DNA from: an uncultured Pseudomonadota bacterium
GTDB lineage: Bacteria; Myxococcota_A; UBA796; SXON01
DNA: 34,251 nt
Assembly (NCBI GenBank): GCA_903900265.1
Contig: CAIUMM010000114.1
Span: 1-34,251, forward strand
Direction of reading: 5' to 3'
Notes under the pieces: model-generated
Seen by the model: the letters and a program-made list of their open reading frames with translations, nothing else
Told to the model about the DNA's origin: nothing
The model's database searches: none
Made by a program: the position numbers and the translations under genes
Part shown: piece after piece, positions 24,354 through 32,335 of the stretch
Layout: each line of letters starts with the position of its first letter
How positions within the stretch are numbered: position 1 is the stretch's first letter

Positions 24354-25910
24354 TTGATCGTCACTTGCCCTGCGTGCTCATCCCGCTACAAGCTGGATGA
24401 ATCCAAAGTCACCGGACGTGGTGCGAAGATCACCTGTCCGAAGTGCAAACATGTTTTTGTGGTGTACCCGGGCGGCGCGACCAGTCCGCTCCCCGATACC
24501 GCTGCGCCTGCCGCCGCTGCGCCCGCCGACGCCGCGCGCCCGACCGAGCGTTTTGGGCAGTCTGAAGCATCGCGGTCTGCGCCGAACCTCGCGGTTCCTT
24601 CCATCCCTCCGCCCCGCAATGACGAATGGGATGACGAGCCTACGCGCGTCGGGATGCAGAAGCCGGAGTTCCCTGAGCCTGCGCCGCGTCGCCCGGCCAA
24701 CCCCACGCTCGCTGCTCCCTACGAGACCGGCGCCGACTTCCAGATCACGCCGGAGCAGGCCGCGCTGCGTTCGCCTACCCTCGACTTCAAAAAGGTCGGC
24801 GTCCCCACCTGGAAGGTGAAGATCAAGATCGGCCTGATCTACGACTTCAGCGACATCAAGACCCTGCGCAAGTACATTCAGGACGGGCGGGTCACTCAAC
24901 AGGACGTGGTCTCCTACGACGGGAAGATCTGGAAGGCGCTCGGCGAGATCCCCGATCTCGACGTGTACTTCGTACAGACCTGGGAGGAGCTGAACCGCAA
25001 TCGCCCGAAGGACGCCGACGGCGAGAACATCGTACAGGCGCCCCCGAAGCGGGTGGTCGAAGAGGCGAAGCCGGTAACGACCGCGGCGCCTGCGGCGTCT
25101 CCGTTCCGGGACCCCTTCGCGCAGCGCACCGTGCCGACCAAGAAGGGCGGACCGGTCGCCGCGAAGCCTGCCGCGCCGGACCGAACCGCCGCCCGCGCCG
25201 GCGTTCTGGTGCTGGTGCTCGCCGCCGCCGCCGCCGCGTTCTACTTCAAGCCCGACGGCCAGTCCGGGCCCCCCGCTCCGCCGGCGGCTACCGTTGTGCC
25301 TGCGAACGCCGACAAGACCCAGCAGGAGATCCGGGATGACCTGATCCACAAGCTTGGGCCGGTAACCACCCCGGATGCGACCGCGCCCGTCGTGGATCCC
25401 GACGCCGATCTGAACGGAAATGGCATCCCGGACCGCAAGGAGCCTCGCGCTCCGGTGCGCGGTGCCCCGACGCCGCCGCCGCCTTCGGGTGACGGCGCTC
25501 GCCCGCCCGTGGCGCCGCCGCCGGTCGTGAAGACCCCGGTCGCTGCGACTCAGGCGGCTGCCTCGGGTGGGGACTATGCGGCCGCGGCCGACGGCGAGGC
25601 CAAGAGCGGAAACTGGGCGAAGGCGATCGAAGGCTATCGCCAGGCGCTCGCGCTCGAGCCCGGCAACGGCAGCTACCTCAACAAGCTTGGAAACGCGCAG
25701 TACCGTTCGGGTGACCCGGATGGGGCCAAGGCCGCGCTGCAACAGGCGGCGGAGAAGGGGCAGAAGTCCGCGTGGAAAACGCTCGGCAACATCTGCAAGG
25801 AGCAGGGCGACACCACCGGTGCCAGCTCGTTCTACCAGAAGTACCTCGCGACCAATCCGTCGGATGCGGCTGAGATTCAGGCGGTGCTTTCGTCGTTGAG
25901 CGGAGGGTAG
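24354..25910 (+). CDS. Zinc ribbon - GYF-like - membrane - TPR protein (first of pair)
   Basis: 518 residues. The TTG at 24354 is chosen because AAGGAG lies 5 nt before it and because the MJ0042-type zinc ribbon then starts at residue 1 (MIVTCPACSSRYKLDESKV, then TCPKCKHVF; four Cys). A Pro/Ala linker leads to a domain at about 150-210 with GLIYDFSDIKTLRKYI and VSYDGKIWKALGEIPDLD, resembling GYF_2 domains. One membrane segment (about 279-297) puts the N-terminus in the cytoplasm. The exported part has a Pro-rich linker, a DADLNGNGIPDRKE calcium-loop-like motif, and TPRs (about 405-510). Zinc ribbon plus GYF plus membrane helix is also the layout of GltJ/AgmX of Myxococcus gliding. The partner and function here are unknown. 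Confidence 0.8.
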   Translation: MIVTCPACSSRYKLDESKVTGRGAKITCPKCKHVFVVYPGGATSPLPDTAAPAAAAPADAARPTERFGQSEASRSAPNLAVPSIPPPRNDEWDDEPTRVGMQKPEFPEPAPRRPANPTLAAPYETGADFQITPEQAALRSPTLDFKKVGVPTWKVKIKIGLIYDFSDIKTLRKYIQDGRVTQQDVVSYDGKIWKALGEIPDLDVYFVQTWEELNRNRPKDADGENIVQAPPKRVVEEAKPVTTAAPAASPFRDPFAQRTVPTKKGGPVAAKPAAPDRTAARAGVLVLVLAAAAAAFYFKPDGQSGPPAPPAATVVPANADKTQQEIRDDLIHKLGPVTTPDATAPVVDPDADLNGNGIPDRKEPRAPVRGAPTPPPPSGDGARPPVAPPPVVKTPVAATQAAASGGDYAAAADGEAKSGNWAKAIEGYRQALALEPGNGSYLNKLGNAQYRSGDPDGAKAALQQAAEKGQKSAWKTLGNICKEQGDTTGASSFYQKYLATNPSDAAEIQAVLSSLSGG

Positions 25911-27779
25911 ATGGATCTGGTCTGCCCGAAGTGCGCGGCTGCGCACCGCGCCGAGATTTCCCCGGCGCTGCGTGCGCGCGGCGGGATGCGCTTCCGCTGT
26001 ACGACGTGTGCCCATGTGTTCCGCGTGGAGATTCCTCCTGAGGTCTCGCCGGAGCAGCGCGCCTCCGCAGAGCTTGCGGCCGCTGAGCTCGCGGCGGCGG
26101 AGCGGATCGCCGCAGCGGAGCTTGCGGCTGCGGAGCGGATCGCCGCTGAGATCGCCGCTGCGGAGCGAGCCGCCGCTGAGCGCGCCGCCGAAGAGCGCGC
26201 CGCCGCAGTTCAGGCAGCCGCTGAGCGCGCCGCAGCGGGCCGCGCCGCTGCAGAGCGAGCCGCCGCCGAACGTGCCGCCGTGGAGCGCGCCGCCGCCGAG
26301 CGCGCCGCCGCAGAGTTTGCCGCTGAGCGCGCCGCCGAACGCGCCGCCGCCGAGCGCGCGGCTGCAGAACGTGCCGCGATTGACCGCGCGGTCGCTGAAC
26401 ATGCCGCTGCTGAGCGCGCGGTCGCCGAACGCGCCGCCGCAGAGGCTGCATCGTTGCGGCGGCTGGGTGCGCCGCTGATCTCGGCCTACACGGTGCGCGC
26501 CGAGGACGAGGTTTACCCCACCACCGATCTCGCTTCCGTGCAGCGTTGGATCCTCGAGTGCAGGGTCAAAGAGGACGACTCCATCTCGGTGGACGGTGGC
26601 GTTTGGGAGCGCGCCGGCGATCGCCCCGAGCTGTTGTTGTTCTTCCGCGCCGCGGACGCCATGCACTCGGCTGCGGCCGATGCCGACTTCCCGCGCCCGC
26701 TCACCGATGAGGTCCCGTGGTCTCCGGCGGGGAGTCCGGTGCCGCCGGATCGCGCGAGGGGGACGTCTGCTCCCGAGGAGGTCACCCGACTCGACGCCGA
26801 TCCCTTCGTCGTCGCCGAGATCGACACTCAGGAAGTCACCATGCTCTCCGTGCTCGAGGAGCGCGTGGAGGAGATCCGCAAGGGGCCGGTTCCGGTGCGT
26901 CGCGGGTACGCCAGCTTGCCGCCTACGCCGATCCTGCCGCCTCCCGCTCCGACGCTCGCTGAGGCCAGCCTCGCCCTCGGGACGGCGCAGTCGATCGAGG
27001 ACATGGCCGCGGAGTTTCAGGTCGGCACGCCAGCGCCGGTGCCTGCGGCGAGGCCGGCGTCCGTGCCGCCCATGTCGCCCCGGATGGAGGCGGACCCGTT
27101 TGAGGACGATGAGGAGCCCGCGCCCGAACGCAGCAACATGACGATGTTGTGGGTGGGCCTGGGCGCGCTGATCGTGTGCATGATCGCGGGCGTAGGATGG
27201 CGGTTGACGCGCGCACCCGAGGCCGCTGAGGTCGTCGCCGACGCCGCTGCTGCCGACGCCGCTGCCGAGGAAGCCAAGCCCGCGGAAGCTGCGCCGGTAG
27301 CGCCCGCCGCGCCGGTGGAGGCGGTCGCTGAAGGCGCCGCGGCTCCGACAGAGGCGGCTCCGGTGGCCCCCGTGGAGCCCGCTAAACCCGCGCCGCTCGA
27401 GTTGCCGCCCTTGCCCGAAGCGCCCGCTGCCGCAGCCCCGCCGCCTGCTCCGCGCGCTCCGGCGTCCGCGCCGGCTCCCGCTCGTGCCCCGGTGGCGCGG
27501 TCCGAACCGGCGGGAATGTCCGCCGGGGATGCTTCCAAGAAGGGCTGGGCGTTCGTGAACAAGGGGCAGTTTGACCCCGCGTTCAACACGTTCTCCAAGG
27601 GCCTCGCCCAGCATCCTGGAAACGCGAGCCTGCTCTATGGGCGTGGCTACGCGAGCGAGAAGCTGGGAGACGCCAACAGCGCGCTCGCGGACTACTGCGA
27701 AGCCTTGGGCAGCGCGGGCAGTGACATTCGCGCCGAGGTTCAAGCGGGCGTGAACCGGCTGCACAAGCCCTGCCCCTGA
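25911..27779 (+). CDS. Zinc ribbon - Ala/Glu/Arg helix - GYF-like - membrane - TPR protein (second of pair)
   Basis: 622 residues; the ATG directly follows the TAG of the previous gene. It repeats that gene's layout: zinc ribbon (VCPKC at 4-8, RCTTC at 29-33), a GYF-like domain (about 190-245; EVYPTTDLASVQRWI, SISVDGGVWERAG), one membrane helix (about 409-430), a Pro/Ala linker and C-terminal TPRs (about 530-615; GWAFVNKGQFDPAFNTFSKG). What differs is an insert of about 134 residues (47-180) of AAAERAAAERAA-type repeats, predicted to form one long helix, roughly 20 nm if straight. The pair is probably paralogous and may work as a complex bridging cytoplasm and periplasm. Confidence 0.8.
   Translation: MDLVCPKCAAAHRAEISPALRARGGMRFRCTTCAHVFRVEIPPEVSPEQRASAELAAAELAAAERIAAAELAAAERIAAEIAAAERAAAERAAEERAAAVQAAAERAAAGRAAAERAAAERAAVERAAAERAAAEFAAERAAERAAAERAAAERAAIDRAVAEHAAAERAVAERAAAEAASLRRLGAPLISAYTVRAEDEVYPTTDLASVQRWILECRVKEDDSISVDGGVWERAGDRPELLLFFRAADAMHSAAADADFPRPLTDEVPWSPAGSPVPPDRARGTSAPEEVTRLDADPFVVAEIDTQEVTMLSVLEERVEEIRKGPVPVRRGYASLPPTPILPPPAPTLAEASLALGTAQSIEDMAAEFQVGTPAPVPAARPASVPPMSPRMEADPFEDDEEPAPERSNMTMLWVGLGALIVCMIAGVGWRLTRAPEAAEVVADAAAADAAAEEAKPAEAAPVAPAAPVEAVAEGAAAPTEAAPVAPVEPAKPAPLELPPLPEAPAAAAPPPAPRAPASAPAPARAPVARSEPAGMSAGDASKKGWAFVNKGQFDPAFNTFSKGLAQHPGNASLLYGRGYASEKLGDANSALADYCEALGSAGSDIRAEVQAGVNRLHKPCP
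26049..26450. repeat. Degenerate GCC/GAG/CGC repeats encoding Ala-Glu-Arg helix
   Basis: About 134 codons drawn almost only from Ala, Glu and Arg, in units such as GCCGCCGAGCGC. The units vary at third positions, so this is an old, coding-constrained repeat rather than a fresh satellite. Confidence 0.85.
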
Positions 27780-27814
27780 GCCCTCCCGGGGGCGCTTGAG
27801 TCTGCGTGGATTGT

Positions 27815-27839
27815 AGCAGCGGGCCCAAAGCCCGCTGCT
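27815..27839. terminator. Strong hairpin after the zinc ribbon pair
   Basis: AGCAGCGGGC-CCAAA-GCCCGCTGCT is a perfect 10-bp stem, 36 bp after the stop at 27779. No T-run follows on either strand, so termination would be of the U-tract-less kind. The rest of the 132-bp gap to the aminotransferase start holds only the GGAGG at 27903-27907. Confidence 0.5.
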
Positions 27840-27911
27840 CGCGGCTTGCCCTGCCGGTGGCCGTCGAATATGCCCCCGAGCCTCACAAACCCTCGGCTCT
27901 CCGGAGGCCCC

Positions 27912-29237
27912 GTGTCCCGTCGCCCGCTGCTGCGCACCGCTCTACCTGGTCCGATCGCACGTGACCTGATTCAGCGCAGTGACGCGTCTGTTTCGCCGTC
28001 CTACACCCGGGATCACCCCCTTGTCGCCGAGCGCGCCCAGGGGCTCTGGATCACCGATCCCGATGGCAATGAGTTTCTGGACTTCTCGGCGGGCATCGCC
28101 GTGACGTCGACGGGCCACTGTCATCCCAAGGTGGTGGCTGCGGTGGTCGAGCAGTCCAGCAAGCTGCTGCACATGAGCGGCACCGACTTTTACTACCCGG
28201 TCCAGGGCCGACTCGCGCAGCGCCTCGTGGCGATGCAGCCGGTCCGTGGCGACAAGTGCAGGGTATACTTCGGAAACTCCGGCACTGAGGCCAACGAGGC
28301 GGCGATGAAGCTGGCGCGCTGGGCCACCGGCCGCACCCAGTTCATCGCGTTCATCGACAGCTTCCACGGCCGCACGATGGGCGCGCTCTCGCTCACGGCG
28401 TCCAAGGTTCGTCAGCGCGAGGGGTTCGGCCCGTTGCTGCCGGTCACCCACTCGGTGTACCCCGATCCCTACCGTATGGGCGCGCGGGCGACCGACATCG
28501 CGATGGACCACCTCGCGATCCTGTTCCGCACCATCGTCGATCCCAAGTCGGTAGCGGCGATCTTCGTGGAGCCGGTGCAGGGCGAAGGCGGCTACATCGT
28601 GCCGCCCAGCGACTTCCTGCCGCGGCTGCGCGCGCTGTGCGACGAGCACGGCATCCTGCTGGTCTTCGACGAGGTCCAGGCGGGTATGGGCCGCACCGGC
28701 AAGATGTTCGCCTGGGAGCACACCGGCGTGAAGCCCGACATCCTGACGCTCGCCAAGGGCATCGCTTCGGGGCTCCCGCTCTCGGCGACCATCGCGTCCG
28801 AGACGGTGATGAACTGGAAGCCCGGCGCCCACGCGAGCACCTTCGGGGGCAATCCGGTGGCTTGCGCCGCTGCGCACGCGACGCTGGACCTGCTCGAGGG
28901 CGAGCTGGTCGCGCAGAGCGCGTCTGTAGGCAACTTCCTGCTCGCCTTGCTGCGCGAGCGGCTCGGATCCCATCCGAACGTCGGCGACATCCGCGGGCTG
29001 GGCTTGATGATCGGCATCGAGCTCGTCACCGATCGCAGCACCAAAGAGCGCGCGATCGAGCTCCGCAACAACCTGGTGATGGACGCCTTCCATCGTCATG
29101 GCCTAGTCATCCTCGGCTGCGGTCAGAACAGCATTCGTCTCTGCCCTGGCCTCGTCTGCACCGAAGACGAGGCGCGTGTTTGTGTCGATATTCTCGTGGA
29201 TTCTCTCGCCCACCTCACTGGAGCTGCCCATGCGTAA
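27912..29237 (+). CDS. Class III PLP-dependent aminotransferase (4-aminobutyrate / 5-aminovalerate-like)
   Basis: 441 residues from a GTG at 27912, four bases after GGAGG; an ATG at 27846 in the same frame lacks such a site. Motifs of the omega-aminotransferase class: FSAGIAVTSTGHCHPKV, FGNSGTEANEAAMKLAR (phosphate-binding), IDSFHGRTMGALS, VEPVQGEGGY, LLVFDEVQAGMGRTG and the PLP lysine K282 in LTLAKGIASGLPL. Such enzymes move amino groups from omega-amines (GABA, 5-aminovalerate, lysine, ornithine) to 2-oxoglutarate. The 8-nt overlap with the glutaryl-CoA dehydrogenase gene favours 5-aminovalerate or another intermediate of lysine breakdown, but the substrate is inferred from context only. 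Confidence 0.88.
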   Translation: MSRRPLLRTALPGPIARDLIQRSDASVSPSYTRDHPLVAERAQGLWITDPDGNEFLDFSAGIAVTSTGHCHPKVVAAVVEQSSKLLHMSGTDFYYPVQGRLAQRLVAMQPVRGDKCRVYFGNSGTEANEAAMKLARWATGRTQFIAFIDSFHGRTMGALSLTASKVRQREGFGPLLPVTHSVYPDPYRMGARATDIAMDHLAILFRTIVDPKSVAAIFVEPVQGEGGYIVPPSDFLPRLRALCDEHGILLVFDEVQAGMGRTGKMFAWEHTGVKPDILTLAKGIASGLPLSATIASETVMNWKPGAHASTFGGNPVACAAAHATLDLLEGELVAQSASVGNFLLALLRERLGSHPNVGDIRGLGLMIGIELVTDRSTKERAIELRNNLVMDAFHRHGLVILGCGQNSIRLCPGLVCTEDEARVCVDILVDSLAHLTGAAHA

Positions 29238-30396
29238 GTTTGACGGTGTTGACCTCTATAATCTCGACTCTTTGCTCTCCGATGAAGAGAAGGCGGTCCG
29301 CCAGCTTGTGCGGGACTGGACCGAAGACAACGTCATCCCGATCATCGAAGGGCACTGCCGCAACGCGACCTTCCCTCATCACCTCGTGTCCCAGATGGGC
29401 GAGATGGGCTTGCTCGGCGTGAACCTGCATGGCTACGGCTGCGCCGGCATGTCGAACGTGGCCTACGGCCTCGTGTGTCAGGAGCTCGAGCGCGGGGATT
29501 CGGGCATTCGCAGCTTTGCCAGCGTGCAGGGCAGCCTCGTGATGTTCCCGATCTGGAAGCACGGCAGCGAAGAGCAGAAGCAGAAGTACCTGCCGAAGCT
29601 CGCGACCGGCGAGTTCATCGGCTGCTTCGGCCTCACCGAGCCCGACTACGGCTCGAACCCCGGCGGTATGGTGACCAAGGCGGTCGACGACGGCGACAGC
29701 TACGTGCTCAACGGCGCCAAGATGTGGATCACCAACGGTACCCTCGCGCACGTCGCGGTGGTGTGGGCCAAGCTCGACGGCGTGATCCGCGGCTTCATCG
29801 TCGAGAAGGACGACCCCGGCTTCACCGCGCCTGAGATGCACGGCAAGCACTCCTTGAAGGCTTCGGTCACCTCTGAGCTCGTGTTCCAGGATTGCCGGAT
29901 CCCCAAGGATCGCATCCTTCCCCACGTTTCCGGCTTGAAAGGCCCGTTCTCGTGCCTGAACAACGCCCGCTTCGGCATCTCCTGGGGCGCGCTTGGCGCG
30001 GCCATGGCGTGCTACCACTCGGCGCGCGAATACTCGCTGTCGCGCATCCAGTTCGGCAAGCCCATCGCCGGCTTCCAGCTCGTGCAGAACAAGCTGGCGT
30101 GGATGGTTCGGGAGATCACCAAAGGCCAGCTCCTCGCGCTGCAGCTGGGCCGCTTGAAGGACGCCGGCACGATGATCCCCGAGCAGGTGTCGCTCGCGAA
30201 GATGAACAACGTCGACATCGCGCTGCAGATCGCTCGCGAAGCACGCGATATCCATGGCGCAAACGGCATCCTCGACGAGTACCCGGTCATGCGCCACATG
30301 GCGAACCTCGAGTCGGTGAAGACCTACGAAGGCACCCATGACGTCCACAACCTGATCATCGGTCGGTGGATCACCGGGATTCAAGCGTTCGAGTAG
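29230..30396 (+). CDS. gcdH: Glutaryl-CoA dehydrogenase
   Basis: 388 residues from the ATG at 29230. The sequence follows the GCDH pattern rather than the general acyl-CoA dehydrogenases: ERGDSGIRSFASVQGSLVM with R94 (glutaryl carboxylate contact), GCFGLTEPDYGSNPGGM, MWITNG, GPFSCLNNARFGISWG, RIQFGKPIAGFQL and TYEGTHDVHNLIIGR with the catalytic base E367. The FAD enzyme oxidises and decarboxylates glutaryl-CoA to crotonyl-CoA in lysine, tryptophan and glutarate catabolism. The upstream aminotransferase overlaps it by 8 nt. An intrinsic terminator starts 18 bp after its stop. Confidence 0.93.
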   Translation: MRKFDGVDLYNLDSLLSDEEKAVRQLVRDWTEDNVIPIIEGHCRNATFPHHLVSQMGEMGLLGVNLHGYGCAGMSNVAYGLVCQELERGDSGIRSFASVQGSLVMFPIWKHGSEEQKQKYLPKLATGEFIGCFGLTEPDYGSNPGGMVTKAVDDGDSYVLNGAKMWITNGTLAHVAVVWAKLDGVIRGFIVEKDDPGFTAPEMHGKHSLKASVTSELVFQDCRIPKDRILPHVSGLKGPFSCLNNARFGISWGALGAAMACYHSAREYSLSRIQFGKPIAGFQLVQNKLAWMVREITKGQLLALQLGRLKDAGTMIPEQVSLAKMNNVDIALQIAREARDIHGANGILDEYPVMRHMANLESVKTYEGTHDVHNLIIGRWITGIQAFE

Positions 30397-30413
30397 CGCG
30401 TTCGGCAGGTTAG

Positions 30414-30448
30414 GCGGGGCGGATGAACCTCCGCCCCGCTTTCTTTTT
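30414..30448 (+). terminator. Intrinsic terminator of gcdH, overlapping the next start codon
   Basis: GCGGGGCGGA-TGAACC-TCCGCCCCGC forms a perfect 10-bp stem (30414-30439), followed by TTTCTTTTT (30440-30448). This is a textbook rho-independent terminator for the aminotransferase-gcdH operon. The ATG at 30423 of the cyclophilin gene uses the last base of the left arm and the first two loop bases. Confidence 0.88.
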
Positions 30449-31133
30449 GTCCGTGGTTTTACCCGCCGTCTTTGGCCTGTTCGGATGCAGGACGCCGCTG
30501 TCGGAGTCGTCGCCGGACTCGGCCGCCGATACAGACACCGACGCGGACGCCGACGCGGACACCGATACGGACACCGATACGGACACCGATACGGACACCG
30601 ACGCGGATTCTGACGCCGACACGGGCACTCCCGCGCACACGGTCGTCGCGATGACGACGACGCTGGGCGCGATCACGCTGGACATCAACGGGGTTGACGC
30701 GCCGATCACCGCCGCCAACTTCCTCGACTATGTGGATCGCGGGTTCTACGACGGCCGCGACGGCTTCGACGCGACGATCTTCCATCGCGTCGTAGCGGGC
30801 TTCGTGATCCAGGGCGGCGGCTACACCGCGGACGGCACGGCCAAGGCGACGCTGCCGCCGATCTCGCTCGAGACCGACGTGGGCTTGTCCAACGTGCGCG
30901 GCAGCATCGCGATGGCGCGCACCAATCGCCCCGACTCCGCGACCAGCCAGTTCTACATCAACCTCGTCGACAACCTTGCGCTGGACGGCACCGGAAACCG
31001 CGATGGGTACGCGGTTTTCGGCACGGTGACCGCGGGGATGGACGTCGTCGACGCCGTAGGCGCCGCAGATGTCAACAGCGTGGACCAGCCGGTCACCGAC
31101 GTGGTGATCCTGAGCTGCGAAATCGTCCCGTGA
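30423..31133 (+). CDS. Cyclophilin-type peptidyl-prolyl isomerase, lipoprotein
   Basis: 236 residues. The signal MNLRPAFFLSVVLPAVFGLFGC ends in a lipobox-like GLFGC (Cys22), then an Asp-Thr/Asp-Ala linker (about 34-66) and a cyclophilin domain: TLGAITLDI, ANFLDYVDRGFYDG, FHRVVAGFVIQGGG (with the catalytic Arg), GSIAMARTNRPDSATSQFYI and YAVFGTVTAGMDVVD. It should catalyse proline isomerisation for protein folding on the periplasmic side. The start is the ATG at 30423 because it gives the only basic residue ahead of the hydrophobic core; TTG/GTG codons at positions 9 and 11 are poorer. That start lies inside the gcdH terminator hairpin. Confidence 0.88.
   Translation: MNLRPAFFLSVVLPAVFGLFGCRTPLSESSPDSAADTDTDADADADTDTDTDTDTDTDTDADSDADTGTPAHTVVAMTTTLGAITLDINGVDAPITAANFLDYVDRGFYDGRDGFDATIFHRVVAGFVIQGGGYTADGTAKATLPPISLETDVGLSNVRGSIAMARTNRPDSATSQFYINLVDNLALDGTGNRDGYAVFGTVTAGMDVVDAVGAADVNSVDQPVTDVVILSCEIVP
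30528..30622. repeat. Hexamer-type repeats encoding an Asp-Thr/Asp-Ala linker
   Basis: Repeated GATACGGACACC and GACGCGGACGCC units encode alternating Asp-Thr and Asp-Ala after the lipid anchor of the cyclophilin, like the linker of the S53 protease at 12178-12248. Confidence 0.82.
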
Positions 31134-31139
31134 CCGACG

Positions 31140-31168
31140 GCGGGGGCGCGCTTCGGCTCGCCCCCCGC
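31140..31168. terminator. Hairpin with TTCG loop between convergent genes
   Basis: A GC-rich stem (GCGGGGGCG pairing with CGCCCCCCGC, one bulge and one mismatch) is capped by C-TTCG-G. It sits in the 48-bp gap between the cyclophilin and preA-like genes, which converge. No T-run follows, but the place and stability suggest a shared bidirectional terminator. Confidence 0.55.
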
Positions 31169-31181
31169 TACGTCGCCGCAG

Positions 31182-32309
31182 CTATTCCTTCGACGAGACC
31201 AGCGAGCCGGTCTCGGACGCGATGTCGCTCTTGCCCCATTCGGTGTCGCGGTTTGCCAACTCGGCGGCTTTCGCCGCCTTTTTGGCGGCTTGCAGCTCGA
31301 CGAGGTGGTGATGCGTGGTGAAGTACTTCAACGACTGGCCGATGGCGTCCTGCACGGTGTTGAAGTTGTGCTGGCGCAGGAAGGCGGCGAGGCCGTCGCC
31401 GAGCTCGGTGACCATCTCGAAGCCTTGAAGCATCGGACCGGTGCAGCTCTGCACGGTGCTGGCGCCCATGAGCAGGAACTCGATCGCGTCGGTGGATGAG
31501 GTCACCCCGCCGATGCCGGATACGGCAAAGTCGGGTTGATCCATCGCGATCTCGCCGACCATACGCAGCGCGATCGGCTTGACGGCGCGGTAGCTGTAGC
31601 CGCCGAAGGTGGAGTAGCCCTCGACCGTCGGGGTCGGGCGCAGCGTCTTCAGGTTGATGCCGATGGTGGAGAGGATGGTGTTGATCGCAGCGACGCCGGT
31701 CGCCCCGCCTCGGCGCGCCGCGCGCGAGGGCACGCGAATGTCGGCGATGTTCGGGGTCATCTTGGCCCACACCGGGCGTCCGCCGGCGACTTCCGTCACC
31801 CAACCGGTGACCTCCTCGACCATCGCGGGGTTCTGGCCCATGGCCGCGCCCATGCCGGTCTCGGGATGGCCGTGCGGGCACGAGAAGTTGAGCTCGAGGG
31901 CGTCACATCCCGCGGCGATGGTGCGCTGAGCGAGCTCCTGCCAGCGCGGCTTGCTGTAGCTCTCCATGATCGAGCCGATGAGGATGCGGTCCGGATAGGT
32001 CGCCTTGACCTTGCGAAAGTCATCCTCCCAGTCTTCGAAAGGGCGGTCGCTGATCAGCTCGATGTTCTGGAAGCCGATGGAGTCGCCCGCCGGGCTGTGG
32101 AGCTTGCCGTAGCGGGGTTGCACGTTCACGACGTGGGTATCGGTGAGACTCGTGGTCTTGGCTACGACCCCGCCCCAGCCTGCAGCGAACGCCTTGTTCA
32201 TGATCGTCGCGTTGGTGGACGGGGGCCCGCTGCCGATGATGAAGGGGTTTAGGAAGCGAAGGCCGTTGACGGTGACGGCGAGGGTGCCGTCGGTGAGCAC
32301 GTTGGACAT
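31182..32309 (-). CDS. preA: Dihydropyrimidine dehydrogenase FMN subunit-like protein (PreA)
   Basis: 375 residues from the ATG at 32309, with GAGGAG 5 nt upstream; an earlier ATG at 32339 is unlikely. The FMN barrel of the dihydroorotate/dihydropyrimidine dehydrogenase family is complete: NPFIIGSGPP, VAKTTSL, ELNFSCPHG with the active-site Cys144, GMGAAMGQNP, VWAKMTPN, INTI (Asn-Thr that contact uracil in DPD), SGIGGVTSSTDAIEFLLMGAS. DPD reduces uracil and thymine. Bacterial PreA normally carries two C-terminal [4Fe-4S] clusters (CxxCxxCxxxC); none is found here, the tail being short and Lys/Ala-rich, and no PreT partner is adjacent. The electron donor is therefore unclear, and the true substrate may differ. 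Confidence 0.85.
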   Translation of the reverse strand: MSNVLTDGTLAVTVNGLRFLNPFIIGSGPPSTNATIMNKAFAAGWGGVVAKTTSLTDTHVVNVQPRYGKLHSPAGDSIGFQNIELISDRPFEDWEDDFRKVKATYPDRILIGSIMESYSKPRWQELAQRTIAAGCDALELNFSCPHGHPETGMGAAMGQNPAMVEEVTGWVTEVAGGRPVWAKMTPNIADIRVPSRAARRGGATGVAAINTILSTIGINLKTLRPTPTVEGYSTFGGYSYRAVKPIALRMVGEIAMDQPDFAVSGIGGVTSSTDAIEFLLMGASTVQSCTGPMLQGFEMVTELGDGLAAFLRQHNFNTVQDAIGQSLKYFTTHHHLVELQAAKKAAKAAELANRDTEWGKSDIASETGSLVSSKE

Positions 32310-32335
32310 AGGATCTCCTCGGGGTGGGTAGCGTA

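Noticed and set aside
24378..27764. A 1128-codon open frame on the minus strand across both zinc ribbon genes
   Set aside because: It is an antisense shadow of GC-rich Ala/Pro/Glu coding sequence, gives a low-complexity Arg/Gly product, and the plus strand has clear zinc ribbon, membrane and TPR features.
28264..28274. TATACTTCGG, the same string as the -10-like box at 12052, as a second promoter
   Set aside because: It lies inside the aminotransferase gene and encodes the conserved VYFGNSGTE motif, so the match is by chance.
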